DNA from: Phaseolus vulgaris | Taxonomy: Eukaryota > Streptophyta > Magnoliopsida > Fabales > Fabaceae | Reading direction: 5' to 3' | DNA: 64,000 nt | Assembly (NCBI RefSeq): GCF_000499845.2 | Contig: NC_023759.2 | Coordinates: 24,023,067-24,087,066 of the forward strand | Part shown: positions 52,660 to 61,943 of the stretch, piece after piece | Layout: each line of letters opens with the position of its first letter | Position numbering within the stretch: the first letter of the stretch is position 1 | Made by a program: the position numbers and the translations under genes | The notes under the pieces: generated by a model | Told to the model about the DNA's origin: nothing | The model's input: the letters and a program-made list of their open reading frames with translations, nothing else | Database searches by the model: none

Positions 52660-53614
52660 TGTACCGCCCAGGTAGTCGGAAGTGATGACGTGGCAGCAAG
52701 CGATAATATAGGCGTGTTGAACGGAACACCTGGATGACAGAAGGGAAGGAAGTCGGGGAGCTCGCGTAGTCGCCAATCGTTAAGTTGGTGTGCTCCGATC
52801 TCTAGCATATCTAAACCGGCGGTCACCATGTTTGTGTCGTAGTCGCCGGATGCGAACCCAGGCGACCAAGTGATCAGAGATCGCCGAGAAGAGGACATCG
52901 CCGAAAGATCAGGAAAGCTTGTTCAAGGCTTTCAAAAGGCACGAGTGCGAAGGATGAAATTATCAGATGATCACTCCCTAGCTAGCCAGAGGTTGAGGCC
53001 AGAGAACAGCTTACCAGGACATGCACGGTGAAGCAAGTGAAGCAGATCATGATGGCGGCCGGCGAGATCACAGGGAAGGTGCGCATGGTGACACCCCGTA
53101 CTCGCCACACAGAAGAGATCGCGCTCCAAGGCAGCTATACACCGAGTTACTCCTTGCATGGGTAACTTAGTCGAACAGCCTAAAGAGTAAGAAGTGACGC
53201 TCAAGCAGAGGACGCTCCAGATGGTGACACGTGTACAACTGTATGCGAGCCACGTGTACAGATGTGTAACCGCCAGGAGAGAGAAAGTGCACAGGTATAT
53301 AAGAGATTCTAACGAACTTCTGAGGTACGCACGTTTAGAACACTTCTTTACGCTTGGAGAATACTTGAGTACACGGAGAGAGTTTTTGCATGGTTCTTTG
53401 AGTTCTTAGTTTTCTCTCTTAGAGTTTTGGTGGTTCAGTCACTGACTTGAGCGTCAGAGCGCGATCGGCCGCAGCGGCGCCACTCTGTCTTTTGTAGGTT
53501 CTTGAGGTGAATCGAGGTGTGAAGGATGGAAGCTAGCGTGGTGCAAAGCCGATCGAGAGGAAGAATACCTTTGACGAGGCAAGGCTCTTGCGTTCTGGTC
53601 AACCGGCAGGATCA
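52660..53614 (+). repeat. Tat-B 3' LTR (full length)
   Basis: 955 bp, TGTACCGCCCAGG to CCGGCAGGATCA, preceded by the purine tract AAGACTGGGGGGCTTG. TATATAA at 53296-53302 and ACTTGAGCGTCAGAGCGC module at 53445. It serves as reference for the family LTR. Confidence 0.93.
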
Positions 53615-54639
53615 ATAATTTATAATTATTAAATACAAACTATTTTAGTACTAGAAAATCTCGAATTTTGTTATTGTTAAATACAAAAAGGGATTGATTA
53701 AAGAACGAGGATATTATGTTTCAAATTAAATTGAGTTGTTTCTTAATTGTTGCATACTAGAATTTAGAATTTGTGATTGAAGTTGGAACAAGTGACAAAG
53801 GATTTTTGATGGTTTTGTTTTGTCTCTTGGTCTTGGAGCAGTGGGCACATGGTGCCAAAAATGGAAATCAAGTCCCACTAATTGCAAGTGTATATATTAT
53901 TTCACAATTTTAAAATAAGTTTTAATAACCATTTTTTATTTTGATAATTGTTATAATAATTACCTTTTAATTATATTTTTTATTATCATAAAAATATAGA
54001 TGTTTTTGTTTCAACTAGTTATATACAAAGAAGATATTATGTTCGCAATTCTCTATTTGTTACTTCTCTTATTTTGTGTCTTAAAGTTTCTGTGTTTGTT
54101 TTCTTTTCTAAATCGTATCATATGAATTTTTGATACTCTCCATGGCTTTGACTAGTTTATGAACTTAGTTTTTGACGATGCAGAAGTGAATGACAATGAG
54201 AAAACTAACGTAGGGATGGTGGTGAGTTCTTTTGCATTTCCTTTTAAACATCAGTGGTCATGGTATTGTAGTTAGTAGATATGATCTTTGATTTTAAATT
54301 CATAATTTTACTTAATTTCTGGAGGTAATTAGAGGAAATAGTGTGGTCAGTGTTGAGGTGTTAGAACCTATCTAGAGAATCTGATATATGTTTCTTGTGA
54401 ACACTTATAAGTACATTTTTTTTTGTTTTAACAATTGTGTATTTGAACAATGTAGTTGTTGAGAGTAGCTTGTAATTGGAGATATTAAGAGAGCCATTTT
54501 GGTCACTAATTCAGAGCTTATTTCTGGATAAATTGTGGGGGTGAGTGAACTTTATTGAATAAGTTATATAACAGCAATATCAACTTTTTTTATGCTTCTA
54601 TTACTTAATTTTTTTTAGGTAAAAATAGTTATATATATT
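53615..54639. other. Unassigned AT-rich DNA between Tat-B and Tat-C
   Basis: No coding frame or repeat family recognised. It has T-rich and ATTTTTTATT-type stretches. Base composition is unlike the Tat elements and more like host intergenic DNA. Tat-C starts abruptly at its right edge. Confidence 0.4.
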
Positions 54640-54975
54640 GTAAAACGTGCTCCCATCCACAGCGTGAGTTCGTGGAAGTTTTCGAGGTTTTCTGCGCAGT
54701 TGTGTGCTGGTGCAACTGTCGTTTGCAGTTTCTTTGAGTTTCGTTCGGTGAGTTTGTGTTTTGTACCGTTTGTTTGGCTTTCAATCGGTGGAGTGAGGTC
54801 TTTTGTTGCTTGTGCGCAATCTGTCTGGTGGAAGTTCGAGTTCTTTTGTGGTTTTCTGCGAAGGTTTGCGGTGTTCTTGGTTTCTTGCGCAGTTTCTTGA
54901 GTTTTCTCCGATTGATCGCTGTTTCGATCGTGGTTGAAGTGTTGTTTGCTGTATTCCTGTGGTTCGCTGAAGTTA

Positions 54976-56097
54976 ATGAGAAAGATGAGAAGCAATCGTT
55001 CCAGTCCCGTGGCTCCCGTGGCTGCTGAAGGCGACGCCGCCATGACCATGGCGCAGATGGCAGAAATGATGCGCTCGTTGCAGGCGACTGTGGAAGCCTC
55101 GCGCGTAGAGCAGGCAAGGATACATGAGGACCTGGTCGCCTCTCGCGCCAGGAACGAGGAGCTCAGCAAGGTAGCTGAGGAGCTGTCTCGAGCTCTTCAG
55201 GAGCAGCAGGGACGTTCTTCTGCTGAAGAGGTGGCACCGTCGACGCCACCTCGTGTGTTCCCAATGCCTTTTGTTCAGGCGATTACCGACACGCCAATTC
55301 CCACGAGCGTGGTTCCGGTTAAAGCTGTTTTTACCGGCGTGGAGGATCCAGAGGCTCATCTGACCACGTTCCACACGCAGATGATGCTGTCGGGAGGGTC
55401 AGACGCCGTCTACTGCAAGATGTTCGTGAGTACGCTCCAAGGAACGACGATGGAGTGGTTTGTGAGCCTGCCTAATGGCCACATAACCAATTTTCAACAA
55501 TTCTCGAAAATCTTTGTCGAGCAGTACATTGTGAATAAGGCACCACCCAGGGTGTCCTATGATCTGTTTGATATAAGGCAGTACCATGGGGAGTCCCTCA
55601 GAGACTACCTCAATCGCTTCGGAGCGCAGATGGTCAGATCGCCGGCCAAGGATGAAGAAATGCTGGTCTATGCCTTCAAGAAGGGCGTGCAGCCAGGGCC
55701 ATTCTGCGAGGCCTTGATCAGGGCTCATCCAGCGACGTTTGCTGAAGTCAGGCGACTTGCGGTGGCCCACATCGCCGACGAGAGTGAAGTCGCCGAGAAG
55801 AGAGGCAGCGTGGCTCCCGCTAGGCCACGCGCCCAGACCAGGATCCAGCCACAGAGGGTGCTGGAAACGGCCGCAGCGGCCAGAAAGGACCAAAGGACTC
55901 GCTATCCTTACGATAGGAGAAATAAGGGAAGAAGCCAAGCGCGCCAACCACCAGCACGCCAACAACCAGCACGCCGAGAGTACAATCGCCCGCCTAAGCA
56001 CAAATTCGTCATGGGACTAGCGGACCTGATCGCTATCCCTAACATATCTGCTAGGTTGAAGGCGCCCGAGAAGGTGGGCGACAAGGTGCTGGGGTGA
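54976..56097 (+). CDS. Tat-C gag
   Basis: Start chosen at 54976 ([13 protein letters not shown]), the Met shared by all three copies; the frame is open upstream to 54934 without similarity. N-terminal helical segment (about residues 20-80), capsid-like retrotransposon gag domain (about 118-230) and a basic Gln/Ala/Arg insert (QARQPPARQQPARRE) not seen in A or B. The frame ends at TGA 56095, where A and B have Pro, so the knuckle lies beyond this stop. Confidence 0.88.
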   Translation: MRKMRSNRSSPVAPVAAEGDAAMTMAQMAEMMRSLQATVEASRVEQARIHEDLVASRARNEELSKVAEELSRALQEQQGRSSAEEVAPSTPPRVFPMPFVQAITDTPIPTSVVPVKAVFTGVEDPEAHLTTFHTQMMLSGGSDAVYCKMFVSTLQGTTMEWFVSLPNGHITNFQQFSKIFVEQYIVNKAPPRVSYDLFDIRQYHGESLRDYLNRFGAQMVRSPAKDEEMLVYAFKKGVQPGPFCEALIRAHPATFAEVRRLAVAHIADESEVAEKRGSVAPARPRAQTRIQPQRVLETAAAARKDQRTRYPYDRRNKGRSQARQPPARQQPARREYNRPPKHKFVMGLADLIAIPNISARLKAPEKVGDKVLG

Positions 56098-56154
56098 AAG
56101 CCGGATGTTTGGTGCGAGTTCCACCAGTGCTTTGGCCACAACCTGGACTCGTGT

Positions 56155-56856
56155 TTGTCTTTAGGATACCAGCTCGACGATCTGGTTAAGAGCGGGTTCC
56201 TAAACGACTATCTGCTGGACAGAAGGATCGGAGGAGCGTCGAGTTCCCAGCCAGCAGGTGGAGAAGCCCAGCAACACGAGATGCCTATCCATGGGGAGAT
56301 CCACACCATTGCAGGGGGTTTCTCAGGTGGTGGATGCACCGCATCGCAGAGGAAAAAGTACGCGCGATCGGTAATGGCAGTGGACATGTTTGAAGATCAC
56401 TCGCCGGAAGTGGACATTACGTTCACCAAGCAGGATCTTCGGGACGTTGTGCCGCATGACAACGATCCCATTGTTATTTCGTTGATCACGGCGGGAAGGA
56501 AGGTCCACAGAGTTCTGGTGGACCAAGGAAGCTCGGCAGACGTGATGTTCTGGCCGACTTTCACGCAGCTGGAATTGCCCCTTGACCAGCTAAGGCCCTA
56601 TGGAGGATGCTTGTATGGGTTCGCTGGCGACCAGGTGGAGGTCAGGGGATACATTGAGCTGAGAACCACGTTTACAGATGAGGCTGGGTCGAGGACGGAG
56701 AAAATCAAGTACCTCATCGTAAACGCCCCCTCAGCGTACAACATCCTGTTGGGAAGGCCCACTCTTAACAGGATAGGTGCTATTCCGTCGACACGGCACA
56801 TGAAGGTGAAGTTGCCATCGATGGAAGGGGTGGTGATCACGATAAAGTCTAATTAG
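56155..56856 (+). CDS. Tat-C protease region
   Basis: In the same frame as gag. The zinc-knuckle-like CEFHQCFGHNLDSC lies just before (56113-56154). Inside are [15 protein letters not shown], the aspartic protease motif [13 protein letters not shown] (near 56515) and [18 protein letters not shown]. It ends at TAG 56854, a CAG in Tat-B. The protease signature is DQGS rather than the common DTGA/DSGA. Confidence 0.85.
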   Translation: MSLGYQLDDLVKSGFLNDYLLDRRIGGASSSQPAGGEAQQHEMPIHGEIHTIAGGFSGGGCTASQRKKYARSVMAVDMFEDHSPEVDITFTKQDLRDVVPHDNDPIVISLITAGRKVHRVLVDQGSSADVMFWPTFTQLELPLDQLRPYGGCLYGFAGDQVEVRGYIELRTTFTDEAGSRTEKIKYLIVNAPSAYNILLGRPTLNRIGAIPSTRHMKVKLPSMEGVVITIKSN

Positions 56857-56904
56857 AAAGAAGCAAAAAGGTGCTATGAGAATAGCCTGAAAAATAAAAG
56901 ATCA

Positions 56905-59900
56905 GTGAGCTATGTAACGACCACCCCGCCTCCCGGTGTGAAGCCCAGACCGCCGGTAACAGAGGAGGCCGCCGGAAGGGATGTAGAGATGGTAGATGCT
57001 GAGCTGGGGGAGAGGAATGCTGGCTTGGAGGAGGAAGAGGCGCGGAATCGCCCCGAGGAAGCGAGAGAACTGGGAATCGCCAAGGCGGTGATCGCCAGAG
57101 AATCCAGGCCCAAACCTGTCGAGCAGTGGCTCGAGAAGGAGATCGGAGGGAAAATCTTTAAGCTGGGAAGATCTCTGGAAGTCGATCTCCAAGACCAGAT
57201 CGCCAAGGTGATTGAGCGGCATCTGGACGCGTTTGCATGGTCCGCCTCGGACATGCCCGGGATCGATCCCGACTTCTTGTGCCATCACCTGGCGATGGAC
57301 AACATGGTGAGACCAGTGCGACAAAGGAGAAGGAAATTCAACGAGGAGAGGAGGCAGGCAATCAGGGACGAAACCCAGAAACTCCTCGCTGCAGGCCACA
57401 TCAGGGAAGTCCAGTACCCTGAATGGTTGGCGAATGTCGTACTGGTGAAGAAGAGCAACGGGAAATGGCGCATGTGCGTCGATTTCACCGATCTGAATAA
57501 AGCTTGCCCAAAGGATTCATATCCTTTACCAAGCATTGATGCCCTGGTTGACAGTGCTGCAGGGTGCAAGCTGCTGAGTTTCCTGGACGCCTTCTCGGGC
57601 TATAATCAGATCAAGATGCATCCCATGGATGAAGAAAAAACAGCCTTCATGACAGAGAGGTCGTGCTACTGCTATAAGGTGATGCCCTTTGGGCTGAAGA
57701 ACGCGGGGGCCACGTACCAGAGGCTGATGGATCGAGTACTTGCACCAATGCTGGGAAGGAACGTGCAAGCTTACGTCGATGACATGGTCGTGACCTCGCA
57801 GGAAAAAAACAAGCACGTTGCAGACTTGGAAGAGTTGTTCACGACGATCGCCAAGTTCAAGTTGAAGCTCAACCCGGAGAAATGCATTTTCGGCGTGGAG
57901 GCTGGAAAATTTTTGGGTTTCCTCTTGACTGAAAGAGGAATAGAAGCTAACCCAGACAAGTGCGCCGCCATCTTGGCGATGAGAAGCCCGGCTACGGTGA
58001 AAGAAGTCCAGCAGCTAACAGGTCGGATGGCAGCCCTATCTCGCTTCGTGTCAGCTAGCGGAGAAAAGGGGCATCCCTATTTCCAATGTCTGCGGCGCAA
58101 TAACAAGTTCGCTTGGACGAAAGAGTGCGAGGAAGCTTTCGTCAAGCTGAAGGAGTATCTGGCGAGCCCGCCGGTTCTGTGCAAACCACTGGCGGGAATC
58201 CCTCTCAGGTTGTACTTCGCTGTGACTGAGAGGGCGGTGAGTGCGGTGCTCGCCCAGGATCAAGATCAGGCTCAGAAGCCTATTTATTTCGTGAGCAAGG
58301 TATTGCAGGGCCCAGAAACGAGATATCAGGCCCTGGAGAAGGCTGCGCTAGCTGTGGTGCTTTCGGCGAGAAGGTTGCGCCACTATTTCCACAGCTTCAC
58401 AATACTGGTGATGACTGATCTGCCCATCCAGAAGGTCTTGAAGAAACCCGACGTTGCGGGAAGAATGGTAAAGTGGGCAGTGGAGTTGTCAGAATTTGAC
58501 ATTAAATATGAGCCCCGAGGCCCGATCAAGGGGCAAATCTTTGCAGACTTTGTAGTCGAGCTCTCATCAGAGGCGACGCGGGTTGAAGGAGATGGCTTCC
58601 GTTGGGTACTCTCGGTGGATGGATCGTCGAACCAGCAGGGTAGCGGTGCTGGGGTCATATTGGAAGGACCCAACGGCGTGCTGATCGAACAATCGTTGAG
58701 ATTTGCCTTCAAAGCCAGCAACAATCAAGCAGAGTATGAGGCGCTGATCGCCGGGATTCTGCTGGCCAAGGAGATGGGAGCTAGGGTGCTGATGGCTAAG
58801 AGTGACTCGCTGCTAGTCACAGGGCAAGTAACAGGCGAGTTCCAGGCTAAAGATCCACAAATGGCGGCTTACTTGGCGTATGTGCAGGAATTGAAGAGTT
58901 CCTTTGCCTCTTTTGAAGTAGTACATGTGCCCCGAGAACAGAATGCCCGAGCTGACTTACTTGCTAAGCTCGCCAGTTCAGGCAAGGGGGGTAGGCAGAG
59001 GACGGTGATTCAAGAAACTCTGAAGACGCCGAGGGCATTTGTAGCAGATCACCTGGTCCTTCAGATAAGCAAGTCGACGGAGAGAGCAGCGAGAAGCCAT
59101 AAGTCTTTGACGCAAGAAACTCTGAGATCGCCGAGAATCAGAGCATACCGAGGAGAGAAGGTGGATGTGATGCAGGTCTGCGCCACCCATGAGCCAGACA
59201 CTTGGATAACGCAATACAAGCGGTGCTTGGCGGATGGTCTCCTCCCGCTGGATCCAACAGAAGCCAGGAAGGTAAAGAAAAATTCTAGCAAATACACGTT
59301 GATTGATGGCGATCTGTACAGGTTTGGGTTCACTCACCCACTCCTGGAATGCATACACGGCGAGAAGTGCACGAGAATTATGGCAGAGCTCCACGAAGGA
59401 ATATGTGGAAGCCACGTCGGGGGTCGAGCTCTGGCCGCGAGGACTCTCCGTGCAGGCTACTATTGGCCATCCATGAGAGAAGATTGCAAGAAGTATGCCC
59501 AGTGCTGCAGACAATGCCAACAGCACGCCGATTGGCACAAGGCACCTCCCGAGGAGTTGAAGTCGATCTATAGCCCTTGGCCGTTTCATACTTGGGGAAT
59601 CGACATCCTGGGGCCTTTCCCGCTGGCGATCAGGCAAATGAAGTACTTGGTGGTGGCGATTGAGTATTTCACTAAGTGGATTGAAGCAGAACCAGTGGCC
59701 CAGATCACCGCGCACAAGATCGAGGGGTTTGTGTGGAAGAACATTGTGTGCCGGTTTGGAGTGCCTAAGCGCCTGGTGTCAGATAATGGGACGCAGTTTG
59801 CAAGCCACCTGTTGAAGAAGCTTTGTGAAGGGGTGGGAATTCAACAAGTGTTTGCATCCGTCGAGCACCCTCAGACGAATGGCCAGGTGGAATCAGCTAA

Positions 59901-60429
59901 TCGGGTGTTGTTGAGAGGTTTGAAGAGAAGGCTTGAGAAAGCCAAGGGAAGTTGGGCTGAGGAAGTGCCCCGGGTAGTCTGGGCGTACCACACCACCGAG
60001 CAGTCAGGAACCCATGAGACCCCGTTTAGCTTGGTCTATGGGTGTGATGCCATGATTCCAGTCGAGATCCAGGAGAGCTCGCCGAGATTCCAGAACTTTG
60101 TAGAGGAAGACTCGAATGCAGAGAGAAGGCTGAACCTGGATCTGCTGGATGAAGTCAGGGAAGAGGCGAGGCTGAAGGCTGAGGCGGTGAAGAGGAGGAT
60201 TGAGCGAAGATACAACTCAAAGGTGATGCCAAGGCAGTTTAGAGAAGGCGATCTGGTGATGAGGAAGGCCCACCAGTACGAGATGGAGAATAAACTATCA
60301 CCCAAGTGGACTGGACCGTTTAGAATAACCGAGGCACTCGGGAACGGAGCCTACCGCTTAGAGACGCTGGAAGGAGGGGCGATCCCTCGTACCTGGAACG
60401 CCACACACCTGAAGTTGTACTATAGTTAA
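56905..60429 (+). CDS. Tat-C RT, RNase H, second RNase H and integrase
   Basis: 1174 residues without interruption, in frame with gag. RT at about 190-400 of this segment ([26 protein letters not shown] at 57772). RNase H at about 430-545 ([14 protein letters not shown]). Archaeal-type RNase H at about 565-690 with Asp in SVDGSS, Glu in AEYEAL, Asp in KSDSLL and Asp in NARADLL. Integrase at about 830-1170 with HHCC finger (59392 onward) and DDE core ([26 protein letters not shown]). All catalytic residues I can identify are present. Confidence 0.95.
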   Translation: MSYVTTTPPPGVKPRPPVTEEAAGRDVEMVDAELGERNAGLEEEEARNRPEEARELGIAKAVIARESRPKPVEQWLEKEIGGKIFKLGRSLEVDLQDQIAKVIERHLDAFAWSASDMPGIDPDFLCHHLAMDNMVRPVRQRRRKFNEERRQAIRDETQKLLAAGHIREVQYPEWLANVVLVKKSNGKWRMCVDFTDLNKACPKDSYPLPSIDALVDSAAGCKLLSFLDAFSGYNQIKMHPMDEEKTAFMTERSCYCYKVMPFGLKNAGATYQRLMDRVLAPMLGRNVQAYVDDMVVTSQEKNKHVADLEELFTTIAKFKLKLNPEKCIFGVEAGKFLGFLLTERGIEANPDKCAAILAMRSPATVKEVQQLTGRMAALSRFVSASGEKGHPYFQCLRRNNKFAWTKECEEAFVKLKEYLASPPVLCKPLAGIPLRLYFAVTERAVSAVLAQDQDQAQKPIYFVSKVLQGPETRYQALEKAALAVVLSARRLRHYFHSFTILVMTDLPIQKVLKKPDVAGRMVKWAVELSEFDIKYEPRGPIKGQIFADFVVELSSEATRVEGDGFRWVLSVDGSSNQQGSGAGVILEGPNGVLIEQSLRFAFKASNNQAEYEALIAGILLAKEMGARVLMAKSDSLLVTGQVTGEFQAKDPQMAAYLAYVQELKSSFASFEVVHVPREQNARADLLAKLASSGKGGRQRTVIQETLKTPRAFVADHLVLQISKSTERAARSHKSLTQETLRSPRIRAYRGEKVDVMQVCATHEPDTWITQYKRCLADGLLPLDPTEARKVKKNSSKYTLIDGDLYRFGFTHPLLECIHGEKCTRIMAELHEGICGSHVGGRALAARTLRAGYYWPSMREDCKKYAQCCRQCQQHADWHKAPPEELKSIYSPWPFHTWGIDILGPFPLAIRQMKYLVVAIEYFTKWIEAEPVAQITAHKIEGFVWKNIVCRFGVPKRLVSDNGTQFASHLLKKLCEGVGIQQVFASVEHPQTNGQVESANRVLLRGLKRRLEKAKGSWAEEVPRVVWAYHTTEQSGTHETPFSLVYGCDAMIPVEIQESSPRFQNFVEEDSNAERRLNLDLLDEVREEARLKAEAVKRRIERRYNSKVMPRQFREGDLVMRKAHQYEMENKLSPKWTGPFRITEALGNGAYRLETLEGGAIPRTWNATHLKLYYS

Positions 60430-60825
60430 GAGCTTTGTAAGTAAAGACAAACACAAATGTTATATTACAATGTCTCTGTTAAAACAGTTTCAAGGGGGCA
60501 CTCTTTTTTCCCTAAGGAGGGTTTTTAATGAGGCCACCCAATAAAAGAAGAGTTTTCGAAGTATAAGGTGTTTCCAGATTGCATGTGTGCTATTTTCAAA
60601 AGTTTTGAAGAAAGACCTTGTCATTTGTACATGATTTAAGGCAAGAAAAGATATATCGCATGCTTTCTAAAAAGTTTGAAGTCCTCATCGTTTTTCGGCG
60701 ATTGGAGGCACCAGTTAAGTTTTAAAGTCCTCATCGTCTTTCGGCGATTGGAGGCACCAGTTAAGTTTTAAAGTCCTCATCGTCTTTCGGCGATCGGAGG
60801 CACCAGATGAAAGACCTCAACGCCC

Positions 60826-61380
60826 TCGCGCGTTTTGAGGCAAGATGAAGTCCTCCTCGCCATTGAGCGAGTGCAGGCGAGAAAGAGGAAAAGTCCTCCG
60901 TGTTTCTGGGAGCGAGAAGATGTAACTCCTGGGGCAATGTCGAGGCAAGTTAAAAGACCTCCTCGCCGTTGAGCGAGCGCAGGCGAGAAAGAGAAAGGTC
61001 TTCAGTGCATCCGGGGGGGAGGAGATGTACGCCCTGGGCAAGTTGAGGCACCATATAAAGTCCTTATCGCCGTTGTGCGAACTAAGGCCCATTAAAGACC
61101 TCCTCGCCGTCGAGCGAGTGCAGGCGAGAGAAAGAAAAGGTCCTCAGTGCATCCAGGGGGGAGGAGATGTACGCCCTGGGCAAGTTGAGGCACCAGACAA
61201 AGTCCTTCTCGCCGTCGAGCGAGTTAAGGCCATTTAAAGTCCTTCTCGCCGATGAGCGAGTTCAGGCGAGTGAAAGTCCTTCTCGCCGATGAGCGAGTTC
61301 AGGCGAGTTAAAAGACCTTCTCGCTTATGTACGAGCAGAGGCAAGATAAAAACCTTCTCGTCGCGAACGAGTTTAGGTAT
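60826..61380 (+). repeat. Tat-C 3'-region tandem repeats
   Basis: Mixed units sharing CCTTCTCGCCG..GAGCGAG and CAGGCGAG, including two long related blocks with TGCATCC and GGGGGGAGGAGATGTACGCC (near 61010 and 61150). Less homogeneous than Tat-B and organised differently, so the array evolves quickly between copies. Confidence 0.82.
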
Positions 61381-61943
61381 GGCGGAGAGGGTGGAAGAAG
61401 CTTGAAAGGTGGCTAAGGTAGGTTCGAAGAGAACGCCTAGCCAGCCGGTCTTTTGCTTTGAAGTTCAGGAGGGCAAAGGAAGATTCCAAAGGGCGTTTCT
61501 ACCCCAGATAAAGAAACGATTGCCAAAGCATGAGGCTAGGAAAAGCTGCTGTTACCAAGGGGTCTTGGCGATCGGGAAAGGTTCAAACGACGGCGAGAAG
61601 GTTGAAAGACTTGTTTGATAAAGCAGGTCGAGTGGGACGTTGTTCGAGCCAATGATTAAGTTACAGTTCGTCGCTTGAAGGATATTCCTGTAATGAGGTT
61701 AGTTGCCTTAAGAGTACAAGTTGTTTAAGGTGATTTTTGCTTAAGTTTGAGTTGGCTCGAGGCGGTTACGTCAAAGGTCGCGTTTGCAAAATCACTAAGT
61801 TAAATCCGACAAAGTTAAGCATACAAGGAAGGCTAAAGCGCTTAAAAGAAGTCAAGGGAGAGAATATCCAAGTTCAGCAATTGAAATAAGTATCTGTTCA
61901 AAACACATATGCAAAAGTTTTTACAAGGTAAATACAAGTGAAT

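Larger units (their letters stand above)
40863..53614 (+). mobile_element. Tat-B: Ty3/gypsy Tat-clade retrotransposon, 5' LTR truncated
   Basis: Same family and order as Tat-A, on the plus strand: 5' LTR remnant 40863-41677, PBS region (GCGCCCACCGTGGGG, 41683), gag from 42302, pol to 47741, 37-bp repeats to about 48680, antisense gene 52059-49468, polypurine tract and 3' LTR 52660-53614. About 140 bp of the 5' LTR are lost at the CACTA junction, so no target duplication can be tested. Stops and frameshifts make the coding part inactive. Confidence 0.93.

Noticed and set aside
56095..56097. Programmed stop/readthrough between gag and pol in Tat-C
   Set aside because: Tat-A and Tat-B have a Pro codon at this place and use one continuous frame, so the TGA is a copy-specific mutation.
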